Origin: Comamonas sp. lk
Lineage (GTDB): Bacteria; Pseudomonadota; Gammaproteobacteria; Burkholderiales; Burkholderiaceae_C
Length of the DNA: 7,219 nucleotides
Reading direction: 5' to 3'
Assembly (NCBI GenBank): GCA_945875225.1
Contig: CAMCJY010000095.1
Location: 1-7,219, forward strand
Shown here: piece by piece, positions 1 through 5,472 of the stretch
How positions within the stretch are numbered: position 1 is the stretch's first letter
Layout of the letters: each line of letters opens with the position of its first letter
Program-made: the position numbers and the translations under genes
The notes under the pieces: model-generated
Told to the model about the DNA's origin: nothing
Databases searched by the model: none
The model's input: only the letters and a program-made list of their open reading frames with translations

Positions 1-589
1 ACTCGTGAAACACTTTGGGCGCGATCTGGTAGGCCGCGCCATGCGCACCATCGACCACTATTTTGAGGCCCTTGAGCGTCAGGTCTGGCGCAAACGTGCT
101 CTTGCAAAACTCGATATAGCGTCCCGCCGCATCGTCCAAACGTTTGGCCTTGCCCAAGTGGCTTGAGGTCTCCCAGACCGGAAGCTGCGCCAAGGCCTCT
201 TCCACCGATTGCTCCCAGGCGTCGGGCAGCTTGCTGCCTTGGGCGCTGAAAAACTTGATGCCGTTATCGTCAAAAGGGTTGTGGCTGGCACTGATCACCA
301 CACCGAGTGAAGCGCGTTGCGCCCTCGTCAGATAGGCCACGCCCGGCGTCGGCAAAGGGCCTAAAAGCACCACATCCACACCGGCGGAGTTAAACCCACT
401 TTCCAAAGCACTTTCTAGCATATAGCCCGAGATGCGGGTGTCTTTGCCAATCAATACCATGGGCCGCGCTTCGCTGCGTTTGAGCACCCGCCCTACCGCA
501 TGGGCCAGGCGCAGCATAAAGTCCGGCGTAATCGGTGGCTGGCCCACGGTGCCGCGAATGCCATCGGTTCCGAAATATTGACGTGTCAT
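1..589 (-). CDS. glmM: Phosphoglucosamine mutase GlmM, N-terminal part (cut by left window edge)
   Basis: GlmM converts glucosamine-6-phosphate to glucosamine-1-phosphate in the cytoplasm, the step before GlmU on the way to UDP-GlcNAc for peptidoglycan and lipopolysaccharide. The visible 196 codons begin MTRQYFGTDGIRG, the classic start of the family. They carry the active-site loop GVVISASHNPFDDNGIKFF, in which the serine of ASHNP falls at residue 102, the same number as the phosphorylated Ser102 of E. coli GlmM. The segment KDTRISGYMLESAL (about residues 51-64) is also typical. The metal-binding DGDGDR loop and the sugar- and phosphate-binding domains would lie beyond the left edge. The ATG at 589 is chosen because homologues start at this point. 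No Shine-Dalgarno sequence precedes it, only an AT-rich tract. The gene follows folP by 43 bp, as in E. coli, so it is probably last or late in the rlmE-ftsH-folP-glmM transcript. Identification is very secure. Confidence 0.97.
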   Translation of the reverse strand, partial: MTRQYFGTDGIRGTVGQPPITPDFMLRLAHAVGRVLKRSEARPMVLIGKDTRISGYMLESALESGFNSAGVDVVLLGPLPTPGVAYLTRAQRASLGVVISASHNPFDDNGIKFFSAQGSKLPDAWEQSVEEALAQLPVWETSSHLGKAKRLDDAAGRYIEFCKSTFAPDLTLKGLKIVVDGAHGAAYQIAPKVFHE

Positions 590-632
590 AAATTATTGAT
601 TTTTTTAAGAAAAAAACGCATGTCCGGCTTGC
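590..632 (-). promoter_or_regulatory. AT-rich leader with T7/A7 dyad between folP and glmM
   Basis: Bases 590-616 hold only two G/C bases in 27, in sharp contrast to the GC-rich surroundings. Within them, seven T (600-606) and seven A (610-616) flank AAG, giving a small inverted repeat made wholly of A and T. Read on the minus strand, the T7 run follows the folP stop closely, then comes A7, and the glmM ATG lies 10 bases further on. There is no GGAG-like ribosome site, so the A/U-rich stretch may itself aid ribosome loading (S1-type) or act as a weak terminator tail or UP-type element. No convincing -35/-10 pair or GC-rich stem was found. The role is inference only. Confidence 0.3.
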
Positions 633-1490
633 CTAATACTTTGCCGCCCCTTGCGTAGCGCCAAGCACTTTCAAGGCCTGCGCCGTGGCCAGCACATCAT
701 GCACCCTAACGATCCGAGCACCATTTTGCACTGCCAGCAGCGCGGCAGCGGCGCTGGCGACCATCCGGTCGCCGGCCACAGCCCCTGTGACCGAACCCAG
801 AGACGACTTGCGCGACCAGCCTGCCAGAAGCGGAAAACCTAGTCTGAGGATTTCTGACTGTCGCGCCAGCAAGCTGAAATTTTGGTGCACGGTTTTGCCG
901 AAACCGATGCCGGGGTCTATGCAAATGCGCGCACTTTGTACACCGCGCGCCATAAGGTATTGACTTCGCTGCCCCAAAAACTCCATCACCGGGGCCAGCA
1001 CATCGCCCTGCATGGGAGACAACTGCATGGTTTGCGGATCGCCATGCATATGCATCAAGCAAACGCCACAACGACCATGCCCAGCCACCACATCCACGCC
1101 GCTGCGCGCAGAGCCAGGGGCTGTCCAACGCAATGCCCATACATCGTTAATGATGTCCACGCCCAGGTCCAACACCGCTTGCATGACCGCCGGTTTGTAG
1201 GTATCGACGGACACGGGCACGCCCAAGCTTAGGGCGTGGTGCACGACCGGCAGGATGCGCTCCAGCTCATCAGCCTCGGACAAGGGCTGCGCGCCCGGGC
1301 GGGTGGACTCCCCGCCGATGTCCAGGATGTCAGCGCCCTCCAGCAACAATTGCTCGCAATGGCGCATGGCAGCGTTGCTTGTCGCATGTAAGCCCCCGTC
1401 AGAAAACGAGTCTGGCGTGACGTTCACAATCCCCATGATGCGGGGCTGCGACAGGTCCATATCAAAGCGGCTGGTTTGCCAGATAGCCAT
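633..1490 (-). CDS. folP: Dihydropteroate synthase FolP
   Basis: FolP joins p-aminobenzoate to 6-hydroxymethyl-dihydropterin pyrophosphate to make dihydropteroate in folate synthesis. It is the target of sulfonamides. With the ATG at 1490 the protein has 285 residues, close to the family norm. Motifs in order: MGIVNVTPDSFSDGG (19-33, pyrophosphate loop with Asn22), DIGGESTRPG (57-66, flexible loop 2), VSVDTYK (93-99, with Asp96), INDV (114-117), LMHMHGDPQTMQ (145-156), DPGIGFGKT (192-200), SRKSSLG (226-232, with Lys228) and RVHDV (262-266). All key substrate contacts look intact, so this does not resemble a sul-type resistance variant. A GTG at 1559 would add 23 residues, but those would run through a hairpin and have no family similarity. 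Homologues begin near MAIWQTSRF, so 1490 is preferred despite the lack of a clear ribosome site. It lies between ftsH and glmM, as in E. coli. Confidence 0.96.
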   Translation of the reverse strand: MAIWQTSRFDMDLSQPRIMGIVNVTPDSFSDGGLHATSNAAMRHCEQLLLEGADILDIGGESTRPGAQPLSEADELERILPVVHHALSLGVPVSVDTYKPAVMQAVLDLGVDIINDVWALRWTAPGSARSGVDVVAGHGRCGVCLMHMHGDPQTMQLSPMQGDVLAPVMEFLGQRSQYLMARGVQSARICIDPGIGFGKTVHQNFSLLARQSEILRLGFPLLAGWSRKSSLGSVTGAVAGDRMVASAAAALLAVQNGARIVRVHDVLATAQALKVLGATQGAAKY

Positions 1491-1535
1491 AGGGGGAGTT
1501 GCTGATGGGTTCAATAAAACTGCTTCAAACGTGCA

Positions 1536-1556
1536 AACGGGGCCTATAGCCCCGTT
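1536..1556 (-). terminator. Hairpin between ftsH and folP (possible attenuator)
   Basis: Perfect 8-bp inverted repeat, AACGGGGC (1536-1543) and GCCCCGTT (1549-1556), with a 5-base loop. It lies in the 93-bp gap after the ftsH stop (1584-1586) and 46 bases before the folP ATG. On the minus strand it is followed by TTTGCACGTTTG, a poor U tract, so termination would be partial at best. On the plus strand it is followed by CACTTTTT, a better tail, but no plus-strand gene ends there. A second, imperfect stem (AGCGC/GCGCT, 1566-1583, with a UUCG/CGAA-type loop) lies directly next to the ftsH stop. An mRNA-stabilising or attenuating element is an inference. Confidence 0.4.
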
Positions 1557-1583
1557 CACTTTTTAGCGCCCTTCGGTGCGCTC

Positions 1584-3509
1584 TTAAGCCGCTGTAGTTG
1601 CCGGCTCAGGCGCTGTGGCAGGGGCCGCATTGCCGCCGCTGTCGCTAGGACCGGGCGTGGCGTTCGGGGGCGTCCAATCCTTGGGCGGACGCGGATCTTT
1701 GCCGGCAATAATGTCATCGAGCTGGTCGCTGTCAATGGTTTCCCACTCCAGCAAGGCCTTGGCCATGGCGTGCATTTTGTCTTTGTTGTCTTCAATCAAC
1801 TTGCGCGCCAACTGGTACTGCTGGTCGATGATGCGACGCACCTCGGCATCCACCTTTTGCATAGTCTGCTCGCTCATATTGGTGGTCTTGGTCACCGAGC
1901 GGCCCAGGAAAACCTCGCCTTCGTTTTCCGCATACACCATAGGGCCCAGCGCGTCGGTCATGCCATAGCGCATCACCATATCGCGGGCGATGGCAGTGGC
2001 GCGCTCAAAGTCATTGCTGGCGCCGGTGGTCATTTGGTTCATGAACACCTCTTCGGCGATACGTCCGCCAAACAACATGCTAATTTGGTTGAGCATGTAT
2101 TCGCTGTCATAGGAGTAGCGGTCTTGCGCCGGCAGGCTCATCGTCACACCCAAAGCGCGACCACGCGGAATGATGGTGACTTTGTGCACCGGGTCGCATT
2201 TAGGCAAGAGCTTACCTATGAGCGCATGGCCGGACTCGTGGTAAGCCGTATTTTTACGCTCACCTTCGGGCATGACCATGCTCTTGCGCTCCGGGCCCAT
2301 CAGGATTTTGTCCTTGGCTTTTTCAAAGTCTTCCATGTCCACCAAACGGGCATTACGGCGCGCGGCCATCAGGGCCGCTTCGTTACACAAATTCGCCAAA
2401 TCAGCGCCCGACATACCAGGGGTGCCGCGGGCGATGATGCCGGCGTTGACATCCTGCCCGAGCGGCACTTTACGCATGTGCACATTGAGAATTTGTTCAC
2501 GGCCGCGAATATCGGGCAGCGTGACATAGACCTGCCGGTCAAAACGACCAGGGCGCAGCAAAGCGGAATCCAAAATGTCAGGACGGTTGGTGGCAGCGAC
2601 CACGATGACACCGACATTGGTCTCAAAACCATCCATCTCCACCAACATCTGATTGAGCGTCTGCTCGCGTTCGTCATTGCCGCCGCCCAAGCCCGCGCCA
2701 CGCTGGCGGCCTACGGCATCAATCTCGTCGATAAAAATAATGCAGGGTGCGTTTTTCTTGGCATTGTCAAACATGTCGCGCACGCGAGAGGCGCCCACAC
2801 CGACAAACATTTCCACAAAGTCCGAGCCGGAGATACTAAAAAACGGCACTTTGGCTTCGCCGGCAATCGACTTGGCCAGCAGGGTTTTACCGGTACCTGG
2901 CGGGCCCACCAATAGCAAGCCGCGCGGGATGCGGCCGCCAAGTTTTTGGAACTTGCTGGGGTCTTTGAGGAAGTCCACAACCTCTTTAACTTCTTCTTTG
3001 GCTTCGTCGCAACCGGCCACGTCGGCAAAGGTCACGGTATTGGTGTTTTCATCGAGCAAGCGCGCTTTGCTTTTGCCGAAACTGAAAGCGCCGCCCTTGC
3101 CGCCGCCTTGCATTTGGCGCATGAAATAAATCCAGACACCAATAAGCAGCAGCATGGGGCCCCAGCTCACCAGCAAGGTCATGAGCAAAGAACCTTCTTC
3201 GCGCGGCTTGACATCAAACTTAACGCCATTGGCAATCAGATCGCCCACCAGGCCACGGTCAAGGTAAGTTGCTGTGGTTCTGACACGGCGCTCGTCCGAG
3301 GTCAGTGCAACGATCTCTGTGGTGCCGCCCTGGCCTTCTTGGATAACAGCACTCTTGATGTTCTTGCTGCGCACTTCTTCCAGGAAATCGGAATAGCCAA
3401 GCGTCACGGCGCCGCTGGCGCTGTGCGAGTCAAATTGCTTAAAGACGGTAAAAAGTACCAGGCCGATGACCAGCCAGACTGCAATTTTGGAAAACCACTG
3501 ATTGTTCAA
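1584..3509 (-). CDS. ftsH: ATP-dependent zinc metalloprotease FtsH
   Basis: FtsH is the membrane-anchored AAA+ protease, a hexamer with its active domains in the cytoplasm. It extracts and degrades misfolded membrane proteins and, in enterobacteria, sigma-32 and LpxC. The 641 residues show the full layout: transmembrane helix 1 (about 8-24), a periplasmic region, helix 2 (about 107-130), pore motif FVGVG (235-239), Walker A GPPGTGKT (202-209), Walker B CIIFIDE (256-262), second region of homology NRPDILDSALLRPGRFDR (308-325) with arginine fingers, zinc site HESGH (424-428) and the third-ligand region TTGASNDFERAT (494-505, candidate Asp500). The last 35 residues form a proline- and alanine-rich tail. 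The start is a TTG at 3509 with a GGAG ribosome site at 3516-3519, six bases upstream. This start gives the usual N-terminus NNQWFSKIAVWLV, and no ATG fits better. Its own promoter is likely (see 3552-3590). It follows rlmE, as in E. coli. Confidence 0.98.
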   Translation of the reverse strand: MNNQWFSKIAVWLVIGLVLFTVFKQFDSHSASGAVTLGYSDFLEEVRSKNIKSAVIQEGQGGTTEIVALTSDERRVRTTATYLDRGLVGDLIANGVKFDVKPREEGSLLMTLLVSWGPMLLLIGVWIYFMRQMQGGGKGGAFSFGKSKARLLDENTNTVTFADVAGCDEAKEEVKEVVDFLKDPSKFQKLGGRIPRGLLLVGPPGTGKTLLAKSIAGEAKVPFFSISGSDFVEMFVGVGASRVRDMFDNAKKNAPCIIFIDEIDAVGRQRGAGLGGGNDEREQTLNQMLVEMDGFETNVGVIVVAATNRPDILDSALLRPGRFDRQVYVTLPDIRGREQILNVHMRKVPLGQDVNAGIIARGTPGMSGADLANLCNEAALMAARRNARLVDMEDFEKAKDKILMGPERKSMVMPEGERKNTAYHESGHALIGKLLPKCDPVHKVTIIPRGRALGVTMSLPAQDRYSYDSEYMLNQISMLFGGRIAEEVFMNQMTTGASNDFERATAIARDMVMRYGMTDALGPMVYAENEGEVFLGRSVTKTTNMSEQTMQKVDAEVRRIIDQQYQLARKLIEDNKDKMHAMAKALLEWETIDSDQLDDIIAGKDPRPPKDWTPPNATPGPSDSGGNAAPATAPEPATTAA

Positions 3510-3551
3510 GCGAAGCTCCGGTTAAGGCGTGAGCCGGGAAATACCCCAGTC

Positions 3552-3579
3552 ACATGAGATTCATTTTAGGCTTTTCAAG
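3552..3579 (-). promoter_or_regulatory. Sigma-32-like (heat-shock) promoter candidate for ftsH
   Basis: On the minus strand CTTGAAA (3579-3573) matches the sigma-32 -35 box. After a 13-base spacer comes TCTCATGT (3559-3552), matching five of seven fixed positions of the -10 consensus CCCCATnT. The predicted transcript would start near 3545 and carry a leader of roughly 36 bases containing the GGAG site and the TTG start of ftsH. ftsH (with rlmE) is under sigma-32 control in E. coli, which makes the match plausible, but the site was found by eye only. Confidence 0.45.
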
Positions 3580-3590
3580 CGGGCTTTCAG
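3563..3590 (-). promoter_or_regulatory. Sigma-70-like promoter candidate for ftsH
   Basis: On the minus strand CTGAAA (3590-3585, four of six bases of TTGACA) is followed after 16 bases by TAAAAT (3568-3563, five of six bases of TATAAT). The expected start is near 3556. The site overlaps the sigma-32-like match and would give housekeeping expression from the same 146-bp gap. That gap (3510-3655) otherwise contains only the ribosome site of ftsH, and no convincing terminator follows rlmE. Confidence 0.4.
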
Positions 3591-3655
3591 CGGTATTTGC
3601 GTGTAGTGGCCGTAAATCGAACAAGGCCATGGGCTGTTTGCCGCCATCCATGCGT

Positions 3656-4348
3656 CTAACGCAGGCCGATACCGACCAAAAAAGTCTCCGACGAACGGTC
3701 GCGCGAGGCTTTGGGCTTATAGGGTTTGACGGTTTGAAAAGCCTCGCGAAAGCGCGCTACCGCCGCGTTGTAGCTGCCACCATGGAAGACTTTGGCCACC
3801 AAAGCCCCCTGTTTTTTCATGTGGTTTTGGGCAAATTCAATGGCCAGTTCCACCAGGTATTCGATCCGGGCCGCATCGGCCGAGGCGATACCTGAAAGAT
3901 TGGGCGCCATGTCAGAGACAACGATGTCCGCTTGGGCGCCGCCCAGGGCTAATTCCAACTTTTGCAGGGTATCGGCCTCGCGAAAATCGCCTTGAATAAA
4001 AGTCACGCCTTCGATCGCCTCCATCGGCAGCAGGTCCAGGCTGATAATTTTCCCGTCTAAAGCGCCCGCGGCGGCGCCCTGCGGCGCAAGACGCCGCCGC
4101 AAATACTGGCTCCAGGCGCCAGGCGTACAGCCCAAGTCCACCAGCACGTGGCCGGGCTTGACCAGGCCGAAGACTTCGTCGATTTCTTTGAGTTTGTAGG
4201 CCGCCCGCGCCCGGTAGCCTTCGCGGGCCGCCAGTTTGACGTAAGGGTCATTGATATGGTCGTGCAGCCAGGCCTTGTTGACCTTGCCGCCGCGTGCCGC
4301 CTTGGCCACAAGCGGCACCGAGGGCGAAGAGACTGACGGCTTTTTCAT
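3656..4348 (-). CDS. rlmE: 23S rRNA (uridine-2'-O-)-methyltransferase RlmE
   Basis: RlmE (formerly FtsJ/RrmJ) uses S-adenosylmethionine to methylate the 2'-OH of U2552 in the A loop of 23S rRNA, a late step in 50S assembly. The 230-residue product has the SAM-binding motif VLVDLGCTPGAWSQY (68-82) and the K-D-K-E catalytic tetrad of the family: Lys52 (YKLKEID), Asp146 (SDMAPN), Lys186 (VAKVFHGG) and Glu221 (SSETFLV). LDLLPME (104-110) and QGDFRE (119-124) are also typical. Compared with the E. coli enzyme it carries a basic N-terminal extension and an Ala/Gly-rich insert of about eight residues after the SAM motif (about 88-98). The ATG at 4348 opens the conserved reading. Extending further upstream would run through the antisense of yhbY. 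No Shine-Dalgarno precedes this ATG, which fits a leaderless mRNA. It is divergent from yhbY by 18 bp and upstream of ftsH, as in E. coli. Confidence 0.96.
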   Translation of the reverse strand: MKKPSVSSPSVPLVAKAARGGKVNKAWLHDHINDPYVKLAAREGYRARAAYKLKEIDEVFGLVKPGHVLVDLGCTPGAWSQYLRRRLAPQGAAAGALDGKIISLDLLPMEAIEGVTFIQGDFREADTLQKLELALGGAQADIVVSDMAPNLSGIASADAARIEYLVELAIEFAQNHMKKQGALVAKVFHGGSYNAAVARFREAFQTVKPYKPKASRDRSSETFLVGIGLR

Positions 4349-4381
4349 TGCGCCGATAATAGCCCCATGCCCCTTATTCAA
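4333..4381. promoter_or_regulatory. Divergent rlmE/yhbY promoter with shared -10 element
   Basis: The two start codons are separated by only 18 bases (4349-4366). At the centre, GATAAT (4355-4360, plus) and TATTAT (4361-4356, minus) each match five of six bases of TATAAT on opposite strands. For yhbY, CTGACG (4333-4338) is a four-of-six -35 at 16-base spacing. For rlmE the nearest -35 candidate is TTGAAT (4381-4376), but at a short 14-base spacing. Counting the usual seven bases past each -10, transcription would begin at 4367 (the A of the yhbY ATG) and at 4349/4348 (at the rlmE ATG). Neither gene has a ribosome site, so leaderless messages are predicted. Confidence 0.45.
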
Positions 4382-4846
4382 CTTAGCCCCACAGAGCGCA
4401 AAGCGCAGCGAGCCCTGGCCCACCATCTTGATCCGGTGGTCATGGTCGGCGGCGACGGCCTGACGGCCAATGTCAAAAAAGAAACCGATGCCGCCCTCAA
4501 TGCGCACGGACTGATCAAAGTGCGGGTGTTTTCAGACGACCGCGCAGCGCGCGAAGCCATGTTCCAGACCCTGGCCGATGAGCTCAGTGCCGCACCGATT
4601 CAGCACATCGGCAAACTGCTGGTGTTGTGGCGGCCGATGCCGGAAAAGGAAAAAGTAGTTGATGAGGACCGTAAAGCGGGACCGCGCGATTTCAAGGTAC
4701 TTAAGTACAGCAAACGCGCCGGGCAGCGCCCTGAAGTCAAAACCCTGCGGGTGCTGGGCAACCAAAGGTTAACGCCGGGCGGCAACGTCAAGCGGGCCAA
4801 GCCGAAACCAAAAATCAGCCTAAAAAAGCGCAGCCAGGCCTCCTAA
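4367..4846 (+). CDS. yhbY: YhbY family CRM-domain ribosome-assembly RNA-binding protein
   Basis: YhbY proteins bind the precursor 50S subunit through a CRM (chloroplast RNA splicing and ribosome maturation) domain. The first 95 or so residues of this 159-residue product match the fold: LSPTERKAQRALAHHL near the N-terminus, then VMVGGDGLT (25-33) with the GxxG RNA-binding loop (Gly28-Gly31), NAHGLIKVRVF (45-55) and HIGKLLVLWRP (80-90). After the domain come about 65 residues absent from the 97-residue E. coli protein, rich in Lys, Arg and Pro and ending KPKPKISLKKRSQAS. This looks like a disordered basic tail for extra rRNA contact (inference). The ATG at 4367 is the first in frame and fits homologues. 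There is no Shine-Dalgarno. It is the only plus-strand gene here, divergent from rlmE and convergent with greA. In E. coli I recall it as divergently placed next to the same neighbours. Confidence 0.93.
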   Translation: MPLIQLSPTERKAQRALAHHLDPVVMVGGDGLTANVKKETDAALNAHGLIKVRVFSDDRAAREAMFQTLADELSAAPIQHIGKLLVLWRPMPEKEKVVDEDRKAGPRDFKVLKYSKRAGQRPEVKTLRVLGNQRLTPGGNVKRAKPKPKISLKKRSQAS

Positions 4847-4909
4847 GCGCCCTTTTGCAATAGTCCTTGCGAAGTGCTGGGCCCCGGTGGCGGCGCCGTC
4901 TAGCACATC
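4847..4909. other. Convergent gap between yhbY and greA with weak stem
   Basis: The 63 bases between the two stop codons contain GTGCT (4874-4878) and AGCAC (4902-4906), which can pair across a GC-rich loop holding the palindrome CGGCGCCG (4891-4898). There is no T run on either side, so it is not a textbook intrinsic terminator. It may serve as a weak two-way transcription barrier. In related genomes I recall a small membrane-protein gene (DUF4149) at this place. Nothing of that size fits here. Confidence 0.3.
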
Positions 4910-5386
4910 TTAGACGTAACGCACCGCCACGATTTCATAGGGTTTTTGGCCGCCCGGGGCCATCACGACAGCGGTATCGCCCTCTTCCTTGCCGATGAGC
5001 GCACGGGCAATCGGCGAGCTGATATTGACCAAGCCGAGTTTCAGGTCCGCCTCATCTTCGCCTACGATCTGGTAAGTCACCCGCTCGCCCGTCGCTTCTT
5101 CCTCCAAGTCCACCGTCGCGCCAAAGACTACGCGCCCGCCGGCATCCAGAGCTGCCGGGTCTATCACCTGGGCCACGGACAATTTGCCCTCGACCTCTTG
5201 GATCCGGCCTTCGATAAAGCCCTGGCGGTCTTTGGCCGCATCGTATTCCGCGTTTTCACTCAAATCGCCTTGGGCACGGGCTTCAGAAATCGCGCCGATC
5301 ACGGCGGGACGCTCCACCGTCTTGAGCCGGTGGAGTTCGGCTTTCAGGATTTCGGCGCCGCGCTTGGTAATTGGAATAGTGGTCAT
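4910..5386 (-). CDS. greA: Transcription elongation factor GreA
   Basis: GreA enters the secondary channel of RNA polymerase and stimulates cleavage of the 3' end of backtracked RNA, freeing stalled complexes. The 158-residue product has the exact length of the E. coli protein. The N-terminal coiled coil (about 10-75) carries GDLSENAEY (40-48), with the catalytic tip residues Asp41 and Glu44 at the E. coli positions. The C-terminal FKBP-like domain contains VVFGATVDLEEE (86-97), YQIVGEDEAD (105-114) and ISSPIARALIGKEEGD (122-137). The ATG at 5386 gives the standard MTTIPITKRG start. Another ATG nine codons upstream (5413) would add MNPRCTSFP, which has no family support. Ribosome site weak (GAG about 10 bases upstream). 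The gene lies 86 bp downstream of carB on the same strand, with a strong hairpin in between. It is probably partly cotranscribed with carAB, as in other proteobacteria. Confidence 0.97.
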   Translation of the reverse strand: MTTIPITKRGAEILKAELHRLKTVERPAVIGAISEARAQGDLSENAEYDAAKDRQGFIEGRIQEVEGKLSVAQVIDPAALDAGGRVVFGATVDLEEEATGERVTYQIVGEDEADLKLGLVNISSPIARALIGKEEGDTAVVMAPGGQKPYEIVAVRYV

Positions 5387-5419
5387 CGGAAAACTCGTGC
5401 AACGGGGATTCATAAATGA

Positions 5420-5459
5420 CGATGGACAGCAGCGCGCCAAAGCGCGCTGCTGTCCATCG
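5420..5459 (-). terminator. Perfect 18-bp hairpin between carB and greA
   Basis: The arms 5420-5437 and 5442-5459 are exact reverse complements (18 pairs, 12 of them G-C), closed by the 4-base loop CAAA on the plus strand (TTTG on the minus). It starts 13 bases past the carB stop in the direction of transcription and ends 33 bases before the greA ATG. The sequence that follows on the minus strand, TCATTTATG, is only modestly U-rich. It could be an intrinsic terminator of carB with read-through into greA, or an RNA-stabilising structure in the greA leader. The structure is certain from the sequence; the function is inferred. Confidence 0.6.
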
Positions 5460-5472
5460 GGTCGAGCGGCGA

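Noticed and set aside
706..1140. A 144-codon minus-strand frame inside folP
   Set aside because: Out-of-frame shadow of folP. The folP frame holds all the conserved motifs and has no frameshift.
1491..1559. folP starting at GTG 1559
   Set aside because: It adds 23 residues encoded through a hairpin, with no family similarity. Family members begin close to the ATG at 1490.
1770..2915. A 381-codon open frame on the plus strand opposite ftsH
   Set aside because: It is fully antisense to the intact, highly conserved ftsH coding region. Its protein has no recognisable domain and the histidine-rich composition typical of antisense frames in GC-rich genes.
2946..3557. A 203-codon plus-strand open frame opposite the 5' end of ftsH
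   Set aside because: Antisense shadow of ftsH with no start signal or family resemblance.
4349..4507. N-terminal extension of rlmE to an upstream ATG at 4507
   Set aside because: The extra 53 residues would be read from the antisense of the yhbY coding region and do not resemble RlmE. The conserved start is at 4348.
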